DNA of 64,000 nucleotides from Stentor roeselii (GCA_006503475.1 RSEH01000255.1:1-64000), one strand, 5' to 3'; positions 19,714-29,306 are shown, numbered from the stretch's first letter. The notes: generated from the letters alone by a model not told the origin. Numbers and translations are program-made.

Positions 19714-20649
19714 TCAGTTTTTTAGCATCGGAGGGCCTGATCTAGGTTTTCGCGACCCTCCACTCATTGACCCGTTTAACTCTTTCAACATCAAAAGGGG
19801 AGAACTGGCCTGTCCTAGTATTTTTTTTCCTTTTTCAACAAAAGCTTCCTCCTGCATTACTTTCCGGAAGACCAGGTCGCTTCGGATCGAAGCGACTTCT
19901 TCAAAAGAGTTTCCAACGAAGGACCTAATTTTTCTTTTACTTTTCAAGTAATCTGTTTTTTTCGTATGGACGAATTCAAGGTTCCCGAAACTTCGAAGTT
20001 TTGTCCGAATAAAGCCGTGTTGATGAAAGTACTTTTCTTTGCACATCTCATGACAGCTGAAGTTGTTAAGGTGCACAGGCTCCAGGGTGTTAGGTTGAGT
20101 CAGCTCTTGGTCAGTTTGACTGTTTTTATATATCAAAAAACTAAGAGTCTTTTCTATTACTGGGTCAAATTTCGATGCGTAGATGTCCCGACACAAGGCA
20201 AGGGCAGTTTTTTTCTGAGAGTTTAGGGTTTTTATTGACAGTCCCAGGGTGTCGACTAGAAACTTCAACACTGCCAGCTGCCCGTTAATTGACGCAATGT
20301 GAAGAACAGTGTTACCGGCGTAGTCCTGTCCTTTTGTAGAGACTTTGCAGGTAATCGTCAGAAACTCCACGATTTCTAAGTTGCCTGCTTCGCAGGCAAC
20401 CATCAAGGGTGTTCTACGATAAGAGTCAAGGATTTCAATGTTACAGCCGAGACGGATTAACTCTTGCAAGACAGGTAAAAAGTTGTACTGACAGGACAAA
20501 TGCACTGGATAAGTCCTTTCAATAAGACTTTCACCGTCGCGGATTACCAAAGGCGACTCTGGAGGAAACCCGAGGTTTAGCAAGTCGCGGATCTTGGATT
20601 CTTGAACAGTTTCAAAGGCAGAGACCATCTCTTGACTCCACTTTTTCAT
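19714..20649 (-). CDS. Ankyrin-repeat protein
   Basis: This 311-residue protein has four or five ankyrin repeats in residues of about 15-165: the TYPVHLSCQYNFLPVLQELIRLG, RTPLMVACEAGNLEIVEFL and NTVLHIASINGQLAVLKFLV blocks carry the TPLHxAxxxG signature. The remaining half is basic and Ser-rich with no recognised domain. Ankyrin repeats bind proteins; the partner cannot be inferred here. No membrane segment or signal is seen. The stop is followed within 13 bp by the PACRG start on the same strand. Confidence 0.9.
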   Translation of the reverse strand: MKKWSQEMVSAFETVQESKIRDLLNLGFPPESPLVIRDGESLIERTYPVHLSCQYNFLPVLQELIRLGCNIEILDSYRRTPLMVACEAGNLEIVEFLTITCKVSTKGQDYAGNTVLHIASINGQLAVLKFLVDTLGLSIKTLNSQKKTALALCRDIYASKFDPVIEKTLSFLIYKNSQTDQELTQPNTLEPVHLNNFSCHEMCKEKYFHQHGFIRTKLRSFGNLEFVHTKKTDYLKSKRKIRSFVGNSFEEVASIRSDLVFRKVMQEEAFVEKGKKILGQASSPLLMLKELNGSMSGGSRKPRSGPPMLKN

Positions 20650-20688
20650 CGAATAATATTCGGTTATTTCTTAATTGATAATAACAGG

Positions 20689-23454
20689 ATGGCTCTTCGC
20701 AAGCTCAAAACCAAAGCATTTCAACCTCTCACTGCAAAATCCGCTTCTGTCAGTCAAAAAACAAGTCCTAACCGTCCAAACTCGAGTTTTAACATTCAAC
20801 AGTCTATTGAAAAACTGGAAAACCTCGACTTTTTGATGCAAAACAAACCAACGCAGAAGGTTTCGGTTTTAAAAGAACTTCAAATATTGGAAAGAAATTT
20901 AGACTGCTCTGAAATCAACTCAATTGGAGCAACTTTTTCTAGTCAGCAGATTTTTGGGGTTTATTTTTCTTTTTTGGAAAATCTTGTGAAAATTTTGCTT
21001 ATTCGAGATACGAAACTTTCAAATCTGGTCAATCGAGGAGTGAAAGGATTGGAAAAAGCTTTTAAAAGAATTTTTTATGAATTTCAAGTACAGGTCAATG
21101 AAAAGGAATCTAGAGTCTTGGGACCATTAAAAAGGACTACTGCTGTTCAGACTGAGGTTTGGGAAATTCAGGAAGAAAGGAAATGTATGACTCCGGAATA
21201 TGAAAATTTTAAAGAACTTCCGAAAGTTCTGGAAAAAATTGAACTTTCTAGAGTTAGTAGTCAACTTTCAGAGATTTATGAGGAACTTAAAATGCTTTTG
21301 ACTGATATTCCGGATGAAACTTCGATTGTTGGAATTAAAGCTCCTCACTCGTATCGGCCGCTAAAGTCAGAAGAAGCCAAAAAGATAATCATAAATGAAT
21401 TACAAGAAATTAAAGACAGCATCGAAATCTTCATAAAAAAGAAAAGACTCAAAGCGTTACAGCTCCACAAAGAAATCCAAACTGATAAAGAACCTAAAAA
21501 CCCTACATGGCTCGCTTTAGAAGCTTTAAACGAAGAAAAGGAACTTGGGCTTCTAAGGTTAAGAGGAAAACTGGAAATCTTAGTATCAGAAAAGAAAAAA
21601 CTCGAAGAAAGACTCATTCAAAGTAACAATCGTTGCTGTGATCTCGAAGATAAAGTTACTTTGTTGCAAAGAGACTGCATGGAACTTCGGCATTTAAATG
21701 AAGGATTTGTTTCAAAGGTTAAAACTTTAGAAAAAAGAATTTTGGAACTTGGAGCTATGCTCAAGAAATTAATTTCTTTCAGTGAATTTCAGAGGAACTT
21801 GAAAGAAAGTTTTAAAGGACTTGGAAATAATAACAAATTGGTTTTCGATAAAAATGAAACCTTTACCAGGGAGAAAAAGAATCGGAGACCTTCGGGATAT
21901 CTTAGAGCTGCTGAGACTGGTCATGGAAATGAAAAAGGACAAAGGCTTTCTATTGGTGGCTTTGATGATGAAGATTCTTTGAAGAGTTTTCGTGAAAAGC
22001 TGGTCATTGAAATTGAAAAAATAGAAAACTCAGAAACAATCATAACTCAAGAAAAAAATGAGGCAGCCCCAGGGCGTATAAGCAAATTCCCTGAAATAAA
22101 ATCAAATTTTGTAAAAAACAAGGAAGGAAAATACATAAAAGCTGAGATCGCCAACACAAACTCAATAGAAGTCAAAAGAAACAAAAAAACAACTCAAGAG
22201 TCGAGCACATCTTCAGACCCAATCCAATCATTCGACCCGGAAACGCTAAACAATCAACTCAAGCTTCTTCTCGAAGAAGGCAGTCCAGAAGTACTGCCAG
22301 ACCTGAGCGACAAACAAATGAAAAACTTACTCGGCAATGACATCGTGCGACTACTGAAAAGCGACGGAAAAGAAAAAGCTTTACCAGAACAAGAAAACCC
22401 TTCCAACTCACTACAAACAACAGAAAATTCATTCAAACCTATCCTTCAAAATCCTCCAAACAACAAGTCCAGCTCGTCAGAAGACTCAAAAATCTCCTCA
22501 GATGAAAATGCCTCAGAAAGTGATTCAGAATCAAGTTCCTCTGAGGTTAAAGGTCAAAAAAATTCAACAAAAAATTTAGAAAATCCTAAAATCACCCCAA
22601 AAAAAAATCATTTAAAACCATCAAGTCCCTTTAGTATGAAAATTCCAGAGAAAAAATCCAGAAGATCAAAAATTCTCGAAAAAATCGAATCTTTTCGTCA
22701 ACCTCCGAACATTTTGATAAATTCTCGCAGTCCAGTTGTTTCAATCCAAGGAAAAAAGCAACCAGTTCAAGAAAAAACCGAAAAAACTAAACCTCCTCAC
22801 TTTTCTTACAACCCAAGCATGAGTTCCTCATTTTCAATAAACCCATCAGCAGAGGTAGGTTCAGACGAAGACTTTAACAACGAAGAAAGCGATTTTTCGC
22901 ATTCCCAAGCAGGAGGTTCTTTAAACATTCCGAATATCAATTCAATCAGATCCTTTTCCCGCCCAGCCTCACGTTCCAGTAATTTTTCTCTTTCAAGAGT
23001 ATCACTTGACATGAGCCTTTCTGCAGAAAACAAGGAATCCTTAGATGATCTCCAAAACCAAATGAAAGATCTCGAAAATCAGCTGAAGTCAAGTCTAGAA
23101 ACCAACCAAGCAGGTCTTTTCCAAGCTTTACTAGAAAAACAAGAGGAAATAAAACATCTAAAGCTCTCATATCTCAGCAAGTCCTCTCAATGCGACTTGG
23201 CAGGCCTTACTCAAAACGACCTGCTGACTCATCTTCGATGTAAAGAAAAATACCAGCAACTCCTCAACAGTCTTTTCGAGAACCCATCAGACATCAACTC
23301 CCTTCCATCAAAAGCAAGAAGAGAACTGGCAGTATCAGTTAAAGGCCACGACCCGAAAAAATGTACAAAAATCTGTGATCACTTGAAACGTGCATTAAAA
23401 GTAGTTCAGCGCTTTCGAGGAAAGCTTTACCCTTTGAAATTAATAAAGTTGTAG
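20689..23454 (+). CDS. Large coiled-coil protein, unknown
   Basis: Starting at ATG MALRKLKTK the product has 921 residues; the frame is open further upstream but would overlap the divergent ankyrin gene. Residues of about 185-380 are coiled coil. A long Ser/Lys/Asn-rich disordered middle follows (roughly 400-760), including a run of SESDSESSSSE. A second short coiled coil lies near 780-850, and the last 70 residues are basic with conserved-looking Cys (HDPKKCTKICDHLKRAL). The tail CTKICDHL may bind metal. A cytoskeletal or basal-body role is possible but unproven. Its TAG stop directly abuts the stop of the convergent gene. Confidence 0.85.
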   Translation: MALRKLKTKAFQPLTAKSASVSQKTSPNRPNSSFNIQQSIEKLENLDFLMQNKPTQKVSVLKELQILERNLDCSEINSIGATFSSQQIFGVYFSFLENLVKILLIRDTKLSNLVNRGVKGLEKAFKRIFYEFQVQVNEKESRVLGPLKRTTAVQTEVWEIQEERKCMTPEYENFKELPKVLEKIELSRVSSQLSEIYEELKMLLTDIPDETSIVGIKAPHSYRPLKSEEAKKIIINELQEIKDSIEIFIKKKRLKALQLHKEIQTDKEPKNPTWLALEALNEEKELGLLRLRGKLEILVSEKKKLEERLIQSNNRCCDLEDKVTLLQRDCMELRHLNEGFVSKVKTLEKRILELGAMLKKLISFSEFQRNLKESFKGLGNNNKLVFDKNETFTREKKNRRPSGYLRAAETGHGNEKGQRLSIGGFDDEDSLKSFREKLVIEIEKIENSETIITQEKNEAAPGRISKFPEIKSNFVKNKEGKYIKAEIANTNSIEVKRNKKTTQESSTSSDPIQSFDPETLNNQLKLLLEEGSPEVLPDLSDKQMKNLLGNDIVRLLKSDGKEKALPEQENPSNSLQTTENSFKPILQNPPNNKSSSSEDSKISSDENASESDSESSSSEVKGQKNSTKNLENPKITPKKNHLKPSSPFSMKIPEKKSRRSKILEKIESFRQPPNILINSRSPVVSIQGKKQPVQEKTEKTKPPHFSYNPSMSSSFSINPSAEVGSDEDFNNEESDFSHSQAGGSLNIPNINSIRSFSRPASRSSNFSLSRVSLDMSLSAENKESLDDLQNQMKDLENQLKSSLETNQAGLFQALLEKQEEIKHLKLSYLSKSSQCDLAGLTQNDLLTHLRCKEKYQQLLNSLFENPSDINSLPSKARRELAVSVKGHDPKKCTKICDHLKRALKVVQRFRGKLYPLKLIKL

Positions 23455-24636
23455 CTATTCGCATGTGTTTAAATAATCCTTAAAAAACTTGTCATGAAGA
23501 CTGTTTTCATACTCCAGCCAAGCCTTGTGTTGATTATAAACTCGAAAGTCGCTTGCGTTTCTTTCACAAGTTGTTTCATTCAGAGCCATGTACTGACTTT
23601 TGACGTCAGGTTCCCAGTAAGGCGGCATCGAGCACCCCATTCCCAAGTCCTCTTGACTGAAAGGGCTGAGGTTGAAGTTCCAAGACTGTATCCAGTTGAC
23701 GATAGTTCCAAACCAACGATGAAGAAAAAAATATTTCCACTCGTAATTCACTTTCACGTTTGGGTTAATCCAGATGTTTTTTTTCCCTGCTTTCAGAAAG
23801 TCCAGGCAAAAGAGAAGACATTCTGACTGTACACATTCACAGGTTGAGTTATTGAAAACTCGCCCTCTGAATTGAATAGAACCACTTTTCAACGGCGAGG
23901 CGTCGAAGACTGAAATTCCGTTCCAACATGACCGCACCTTGAAAGGAAGACCTTTCGTCAAGTTCGCCTGGGACTCTGGGTGGCGGGTGTAAGGGTAGTA
24001 CCCGGAAAACCAGAAACCTGTCAAATCGCGAGTGACTAAAACATCGTAAAATTGATAATAAAAATCTAAAGAACATGCCATGTCGTAGTCACCTTCATTT
24101 GTCGTTATCAGGTCTAAAAGTTGGTCATGGGTAAAAAAAACATCATTCAAAAATATCACTTTTATTTGATTTTCATTTGGAAATTTTAAAGTCTTCAGTG
24201 GTAATAATGCCAGATTTCGAAGTGCTGCCATTTTTTGGTATCGAACTCCAGGTCTTTCTTTGTAGAGCTTTTTTATGTAGTCTTCGCCAAGGATCTTTGA
24301 AAGGCGCCAGGAACTTGTTGAGGTCTGGTTGCAGAGAATGATTTTATTTGGAAATTTTAGAGAAAATTGGAAGTCTGATAAAATGTGCTTGGTTTGGTCG
24401 GTTGAACCGTTTTCGACTATGCTGATGAATAGGTTGTCGCCTTGGTTTAGAAGTTTTAAAGCTTTTTCTAGCTCTGGAAGGGAGTAAAGAAGGCTTTCTT
24501 CTGAGTTGTAGTAATTCGCAGCTATGAAGTAGTTGATGTTTTTTTGGGGTTTTTTTGGAGATGCTTGGGAGGAATAAAGGGAGAGAAGGTAGAGAGAGGT
24601 GAGGAGGAAACTTAAGATGATGATTTTTTTTTTCAT
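23455..24636 (-). CDS. GT69-like (CAP59/CMT1) glycosyltransferase
   Basis: About 393 residues from ATG MKKKIIILSF; a longer frame exists only from TTG. Residues 3-22 form a type II signal anchor, so the enzyme is Golgi or ER luminal. The pattern VENGSTDQTKHIL, then GVRYQKMAALRNLALLPL, then VIFLNDVFFTHDQLLDL and GDYDMACSLDFY, matches the CAP59/alpha-1,3-mannosyltransferase family described in fungi. NDVFF likely stands for the metal-binding acidic motif. Two Cys-rich stretches and N-glycosylation sequons (NLT, NNST) fit a luminal domain. Substrate is unknown; mannose transfer is an inference from fungal relatives. Confidence 0.83.
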   Translation of the reverse strand: MKKKIIILSFLLTSLYLLSLYSSQASPKKPQKNINYFIAANYYNSEESLLYSLPELEKALKLLNQGDNLFISIVENGSTDQTKHILSDFQFSLKFPNKIILCNQTSTSSWRLSKILGEDYIKKLYKERPGVRYQKMAALRNLALLPLKTLKFPNENQIKVIFLNDVFFTHDQLLDLITTNEGDYDMACSLDFYYQFYDVLVTRDLTGFWFSGYYPYTRHPESQANLTKGLPFKVRSCWNGISVFDASPLKSGSIQFRGRVFNNSTCECVQSECLLFCLDFLKAGKKNIWINPNVKVNYEWKYFFLHRWFGTIVNWIQSWNFNLSPFSQEDLGMGCSMPPYWEPDVKSQYMALNETTCERNASDFRVYNQHKAWLEYENSLHDKFFKDYLNTCE

Positions 24637-25113
24637 TTTATTGGGAGGTATAATTGAGGGTGTCTTAGTATTTTGTGACGACAAGGCTGTTGATTGTTCA
24701 ATTAACTAAATAATTTAGAAGTATAGGTTTGTAATTAATTTCAGAGGTTTAATAAAAAACAGGTTATTATAAAAGTTGATCTGAGTATTTTCATTATTTA
24801 TTATAATATGATGAAATATAGGAAAAATAGCAGGACTATATAATATCATTTCAAATTATTTAAACTTCGATAAAAATCATTAGTTAAAATTATTTATCAT
24901 ATAAAAATCATACAACTTTGATTATACAATAAAAAAATTCACCATAGCGCAGCCTCTTCATCTAAGCATCAGTTGAATGATTCACTCTTGTCACAAATAA
25001 ATCTGAATGAATTCCAAAATAAAAATTTCTTAAAACCGGTCAAAACATTCTAAATCTGACCTATAATCTAAACCCTATCAACCAACTCATGATGAATTTT
25101 CATCCATTAATAA
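24637..25113. other. AT-rich intergenic, nothing recognised
   Basis: This is 477 bp between the divergent glycosyltransferase and MBL-hydrolase genes. It should hold both promoters. No repeat, RNA gene or ORF of note was seen. Confidence 0.5.
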
Positions 25114-26016
25114 ATGCTAGGACGACTATTTTCTCGATTCGTTGGATCAATGTCCCATCGCACTAAAGTCGAATGCATATTCGAAGAAGAGACCTCGACT
25201 TGCACTTACCTTGTTTCTTGTCCCCAGACAGGTGGTGCCTGTGTAATTGATTCCGTTCTAGACTATGACTCAGTGAACCACAAGACTTCGACCCACCACC
25301 TAGAAAAGGTCATACACAAGATAAAATCAAGCCACCTGACCCTAACCCACATCCTCGAGACTCACGTTCACGCAGACCATTTATCCGGTGCCCAAGTGCT
25401 AAAGCAAGAATTTCCGCAGGCCAAGACAATGATCGGTTCTAATGTGACTACAGTTCAAAAGACCTTCTCCCAACTTCTAAACCTTTCTGACATTTCATTG
25501 ACAGGTGGTGAGTTCGACGGTCTTTTACATCATAAAGACGTATTTCACGTGGGAAAACTCGAAGGTCTCGCAATTCATTCCCCAGGACACACTCCCGCTT
25601 GCATGGTTTACGTCATCGGCGACGCGGTTTTCACTGGAGACACAATTTTCATGCCTGACTTCGGAACTGCTCGATGCGACTTCCCCGGTGGTTGTGCTGA
25701 GCAGCTATATGAAAGTGTTCACAAGATTTTTGAGTTGCCAGACGACTACCGAGTCTTTGTAGGACATGACTACGGCACTGATAATCGAAAGCCTATTTGG
25801 GAAACTACTATTCATGCTCAAAAATTTCACAATAAACAACTCAATCTTAGAACTTCCAAAGATGAATTCGTGGCTTGGAGAAAAGCAAGGGACTCACAAC
25901 TTTCACTTCCTAAACTTATCATGCAGAGTCTGCAGGTTAATCTTAGGAATGGTCGACTTCCAGAAGCGGAAAGTAATGGGCAGGTCTATTTCAAACTGCC
26001 TGTTAATTTGAAATAA
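25114..26016 (+). CDS. MBL-fold hydrolase, ETHE1/persulfide dioxygenase-like
   Basis: This 300-residue protein is a metallo-beta-lactamase-fold enzyme. The metal motif THVHADHLSG (about residues 88-97) is the THxHxDH signature; further ligands are the His in SPGHTPACM, the Asp in FTGDTIF and the His in VFVGHDYG. The sequence GTARCDFPGG is characteristic of the ETHE1/persulfide dioxygenase and BLH subgroup rather than classic glyoxalase II. ETHE1 oxidises glutathione persulfide in mitochondrial sulfide detoxification. A basic N-terminus (MLGRLFSRFVGSMSHRTK) without acidic residues could be a mitochondrial presequence. The gene is tail to tail with the sugar transporter, 7 bp between stops. Confidence 0.92.
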   Translation: MLGRLFSRFVGSMSHRTKVECIFEEETSTCTYLVSCPQTGGACVIDSVLDYDSVNHKTSTHHLEKVIHKIKSSHLTLTHILETHVHADHLSGAQVLKQEFPQAKTMIGSNVTTVQKTFSQLLNLSDISLTGGEFDGLLHHKDVFHVGKLEGLAIHSPGHTPACMVYVIGDAVFTGDTIFMPDFGTARCDFPGGCAEQLYESVHKIFELPDDYRVFVGHDYGTDNRKPIWETTIHAQKFHNKQLNLRTSKDEFVAWRKARDSQLSLPKLIMQSLQVNLRNGRLPEAESNGQVYFKLPVNLK

Positions 26017-26023
26017 CTAGTTA

Positions 26024-27415
26024 TTAATTCTCTTCGAACATATTCGCGATTTCTACCTGGGTCTTTCCTCTTGTTTCTTTCATGAAGAACCAGCAGTAGA
26101 CTGTGCTAAGTGAACAAGAAACCCCGAAGCCAAGAAAAAGATACTCAATGCCAACAGCTTCAATTAAAACAGGGACAACCGCTCCAATAACAGCAGAAAA
26201 AAACCAATTAAAAGCGACGGCGATTCCAATTCCTCTATCAGTGAGAGTCTCTCCACAATAAATCCAAAGTACAGGTCCAGACGATGTTTCAAAAAAGACA
26301 ATGTAAACAAAAACAAAGACGATAATAGCTTCATTTGACACGCTAAAAATACTAAAAATAAAAGCCAGAGCATGACAAACGGCCATTCCAATGCATCCTT
26401 GAATCATCATAAACTTCCTGCCCTTCTTCTCAACACACAAAAGACTCAGCATGGTGGAGGTCATATTAACGAAGTTAAGAGCAGCAGTGAAAAAGTTAGA
26501 AAAGTTCTTAGATCCGCTAATTCCACTGAAAATAACTCCAGAATAAAAGATAAACGCGTTGATACCCACCAGCTGCTGAATCGTCGCTAACATGCACCCG
26601 ACAATTAAAGGATTCCTAAATCTCCTACTTGCAAAAATTTCTTTAAAACTAGGGTCAGCCTGTTTTTTTTCATTATTTTGCGCTTTTTGACTGAAGTCTT
26701 CCCAGGCCGTTCCATAAATGGCCTTCAAAGCTCTTTCATGTTCATTAGGACGTTGAGACCTTTGCAGCCATGCCGGAGTATCGAAGTCATAAACAAATGT
26801 TAAAATCACCAGTTTAATTGCAGCTGGAATGACAGGAAATCCATAAGCAAGCATCCAAAGCTGGTTATCAGGTGATTTGAAGTTATAAGTGGGCAGCGGC
26901 AGACAGACCAAGTTGCTTACAAAAATACCGAAAGTGACTTGGAATTGCACAAGACTTCCTAAAGTGCCTCTGACCTCTTCAGGCAAGATTTCATTGATGT
27001 AGGTCGGAGGAATGGACACTCCGATACCTGCAGTCATCCCTGCAATGAACCTTCCGATGAAAAAAGTGACTTCATTTGGGATGATAGACTATTTGACTCT
27101 TACCAGTCCGCAGGAGAAGAAAATCATTAAACATAAAATTCTCATCCCATTGCGTCTTCCATAAGAATTCGCAAGCTTGCCAGCGATCAATGAGCCGATA
27201 GTCCCACCTATCGGGAACAAGGCTCCATGAATCGCTGAAAAAGTCGTCTCGTCGAGGGTACTTGTATCGTAAGCGACATTCGCAAGTGAAAGGTTCGAAA
27301 CACCGATGTTGTAACCTGTTACAAAACAACTCAGTGTTACGGTTGTTACTATTTTCACTAAAGTTGACATTGAGTACTTCGGCTTGATTAAAGTGCTGAA
27401 CTCGGAACTTGACAT
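26024..27415 (-). CDS. MFS sugar transporter (GLUT/HXT family)
   Basis: Two exons joined across a 15-nt intron (27089-27103) give 458 residues with about 12 membrane helices. Family signatures are present: GKLANSYGRRNGM between helices 2 and 3, QQLVGINAFIFYSGVIF in helix 7 (the QQxxGINxxxYY sugar-binding motif, second Tyr changed), EKKGRKFM between helices 8 and 9, and KETRGKTQVEI after helix 12 (PETKG motif). The central loop has DTPAWL in place of PESPRWL. It probably moves hexoses across the plasma or vacuole membrane. Helix 1 includes TLSCFVTGYNIGVSN. Confidence 0.95.
27089..27103 (-). other. 15-nt intron in sugar transporter gene
   Basis: GTAAGAGTCAAATAG (minus strand) lies in phase 0 with an in-frame TAG. 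Removing it joins FFSCGL to SIIPNEVTFFIGRFIAG, the expected helix 3-4 region. Confidence 0.95.
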
Positions 27416-27430
27416 GATTAATAATTTATT

Positions 27431-28069
27431 CTATGTGTTTAAGTCGAAGTGGACTGCGCGCTCTGATGAGTTGCTTTTAGGAGTGAACCATCTCCAGGTG
27501 TCGCCTATGTTTTTTCTTTTTAAGATACCGGCTTTGTTGGAATTTTCGTAGTTTTTTACTAGTTTTGCGATTTTTAACCTTTCGGTGATGTCGGAGCCGT
27601 TGTTTATTTTTATTATTTGAAGATCGCTTTCAATCAGCTTTAAGGGCTTGCCGATTGTTCCTGATTTTGACTTACAAATTGGCTGCTCTTTGAACCTGGC
27701 TGGGATTCCAGGTTGTCTTTGTTTGAGGGTTGGGAGACTGGGGGATTCTTTGGTTTTTGTGGAAGAATTTATTAGTGGGTCGAATTCGGGAAATTTGTTT
27801 TTAATAGAACTGACTTTTTCCCAAAACTTTGCCATCTTCTTGATAAATGGAGGCGTGCTAGTTTTGTTCTCTGAAGCAATCTCTAAACCAGGCAGGTTTT
27901 TTCCAGTTTTCTTAAAATTTCTCATATATTCCGGACTAGCATTCAATAATTTCCCTGATTTCACGGGTTGAGGACTACTAAAAAAGACTTTTTCTCTCAT
28001 TTTAATCTTAATCAACTTCCTTTTCCTATAATCTTCAAGTAGTTTAATTCTCAAAACATTGATATTCAT
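27431..28069 (-). CDS. Hypothetical basic protein
   Basis: This 212-residue protein is Lys/Ser/Pro-rich and probably mostly disordered. It has no recognised domain, signal peptide or membrane segment. The C-terminal 60 residues (ITERLKIAKLVKNYENSN, then IGDTWRWFTPKSN) look more structured. Its ATG is only 6 bp from the divergent ATG of the RRM gene, both in TATAAATG contexts. It is read as real because the frame is clean and codon use resembles its neighbours. Confidence 0.7.
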   Translation of the reverse strand: MNINVLRIKLLEDYRKRKLIKIKMREKVFFSSPQPVKSGKLLNASPEYMRNFKKTGKNLPGLEIASENKTSTPPFIKKMAKFWEKVSSIKNKFPEFDPLINSSTKTKESPSLPTLKQRQPGIPARFKEQPICKSKSGTIGKPLKLIESDLQIIKINNGSDITERLKIAKLVKNYENSNKAGILKRKNIGDTWRWFTPKSNSSERAVHFDLNT

Positions 28070-28075
28070 TTATAA

Positions 28076-28429
28076 ATGTTTTGTTTTCGAGCAGTTTCTC
28101 AGGTACTAGTCCGTAACCTCGACAGCAGTTTAACGCGAGCACAAGTAATGTCATGTTTTTCACAAGTGGGTAAAATAAAAGACCTTCTATTAGAATACGA
28201 CGAAGATACCTTAAGTAATTCAGGATTCGCTCTCCTTGAATACGAATTCACAGAATCAGGTCGCAAAGCTCGAGAGACTTTCACAGGACGAAGAATCGGA
28301 GACCAGTTCATAGAAGTCGAGATCTTAGAAGCTGATCCAGTCAATTCTCAGTTAGAATCTGTGAAATTTGAGAAGAGGGAAGAGTACAAAACAAGAGAAA
28401 AGGTGAATTTATTTCAAACTCAGATTTAG
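28076..28429 (+). CDS. RRM RNA-binding protein
   Basis: The 117-residue ORF contains one RNA recognition motif: RNP2 reads VLVRNLD near residues 10-16, the first helix and turn LTRAQVMSCFSQVGKIKDLLL follow, and RNP1 is a weak GFALLEYEF near 50-58. After the RRM there is a short charged tail. An open stretch in another frame continues from about 28372 to 28525 and encodes Gly/Phe/Ser-rich sequence typical of RNA-binding protein tails, so the real C-terminus may lie there. No 15- or 16-nt intron accounts for the switch. The partner RNA is unknown. Confidence 0.8.
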   Translation: MFCFRAVSQVLVRNLDSSLTRAQVMSCFSQVGKIKDLLLEYDEDTLSNSGFALLEYEFTESGRKARETFTGRRIGDQFIEVEILEADPVNSQLESVKFEKREEYKTREKVNLFQTQI

Positions 28430-28583
28430 CTTATTTAACTAGAAGTTCTTTTAAGGCCTTTGGAAGACAAACACTTGGATTTTCAGGATTTGGTAGTGAT
28501 GGAAGTAATTCTGAACTGGATAACAGGAAAAGTCGCTGGGTGGATCGTAGTTGAAGGAATCTTGATGATAAAATTGTTTGGAT

Positions 28584-29306
28584 CTAATTGGAAAGTACTG
28601 GCTTTTTGCAGGAGACTAGATAAAAAGGAAGGGTTATTGATTGTCGAAGGTTTGGATAAGACTTGTTTCGCTTTAAAAGACTTGAAAGTTGTTCAAAGGT
28701 TTTCACCAGATTTTTCAGTCCTTTTCGCTTTTTTTCGACACGTTTTGATAGTTCTTGGCTCTCGTCTTTCAAAGTTATGACTTTTCCGTTTTTTTCGAAT
28801 TGGTCTAAAGCTGTGAAAACGTTTATCACGTCGTAAACTCGTCTTCTGACATTTTTTTGATTTTGAACTGAAGAAGTTTGCAGGATCTGGTCTGCTACTT
28901 GTTGATATGTGCAAGTTTTAAGTGAAATCAGAACTTTTTTCACTTCCAGGCTCAAGTTTTTTAGAGTTTTCAAGTTGGGATCAGTTGTTTCTTTAAAAAA
29001 GCAAAATTCTTGAGGTTTTAAAGATTTTTTACTTGATTTGGTGAAAAAAGGTTGGGGTTGACTTGTTTGGGTCGGTTTTAACAGAAGTTCATTTAGAGAA
29101 AGCTTTGAAGTGATCGAATCTGAGATAATTGAAAGGGCTGTTGAGGATGTCAGCGATTTGTCCTCTAGTTGAGAGAAAATCAAGAAGAGATCTTGAAGAA
29201 TCGGGTCGTTTTGAAGGGTTTCGTACTTTTTTAGCACTGAATGAACTGAAAAGGACGATTTTAGTTCTTGGATCAAGGAGGAGATTTCAAGTGGAAAGTC
29301 TATCAT
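28584..29306 (-). CDS. DP-like (E2F partner) transcription factor
   Basis: This 240-residue protein has a winged-helix E2F/DP DNA-binding region at about residues 125-180. The diagnostic run QNQKNVRRRVYDVINVFTAL matches the DP subfamily (NIRRRVYDALNVL) more closely than E2F (RRIYDITNVLE). A preceding helix (LSLEVKKVLISLKTCTYQQVADQIL) fits the winged-helix start. A short basic coiled coil follows and could support dimerisation. DP pairs with E2F to control G1/S genes. The protein is shorter than animal DP and the N-terminal 100 residues are unlike it. Confidence 0.87.
   Translation of the reverse strand: MIDFPLEISSLIQELKSSFSVHSVLKKYETLQNDPILQDLFLIFSQLEDKSLTSSTALSIISDSITSKLSLNELLLKPTQTSQPQPFFTKSSKKSLKPQEFCFFKETTDPNLKTLKNLSLEVKKVLISLKTCTYQQVADQILQTSSVQNQKNVRRRVYDVINVFTALDQFEKNGKVITLKDESQELSKRVEKKRKGLKNLVKTFEQLSSLLKRNKSYPNLRQSITLPFYLVSCKKPVLSN

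Noticed and set aside
28338-28353. GTCAATTCTCAGTTAG as a 16-nt intron in the RRM gene
   Set aside because: Removing it puts the next codons in a frame with an early stop and does not connect to the downstream open frame.
28460-28780. Plus-strand 106-codon ORF after the RRM gene
   Set aside because: Much of it is antisense to the DP-like gene, and its composition is not protein-like in the overlap. The more convincing continuation is in a different frame.
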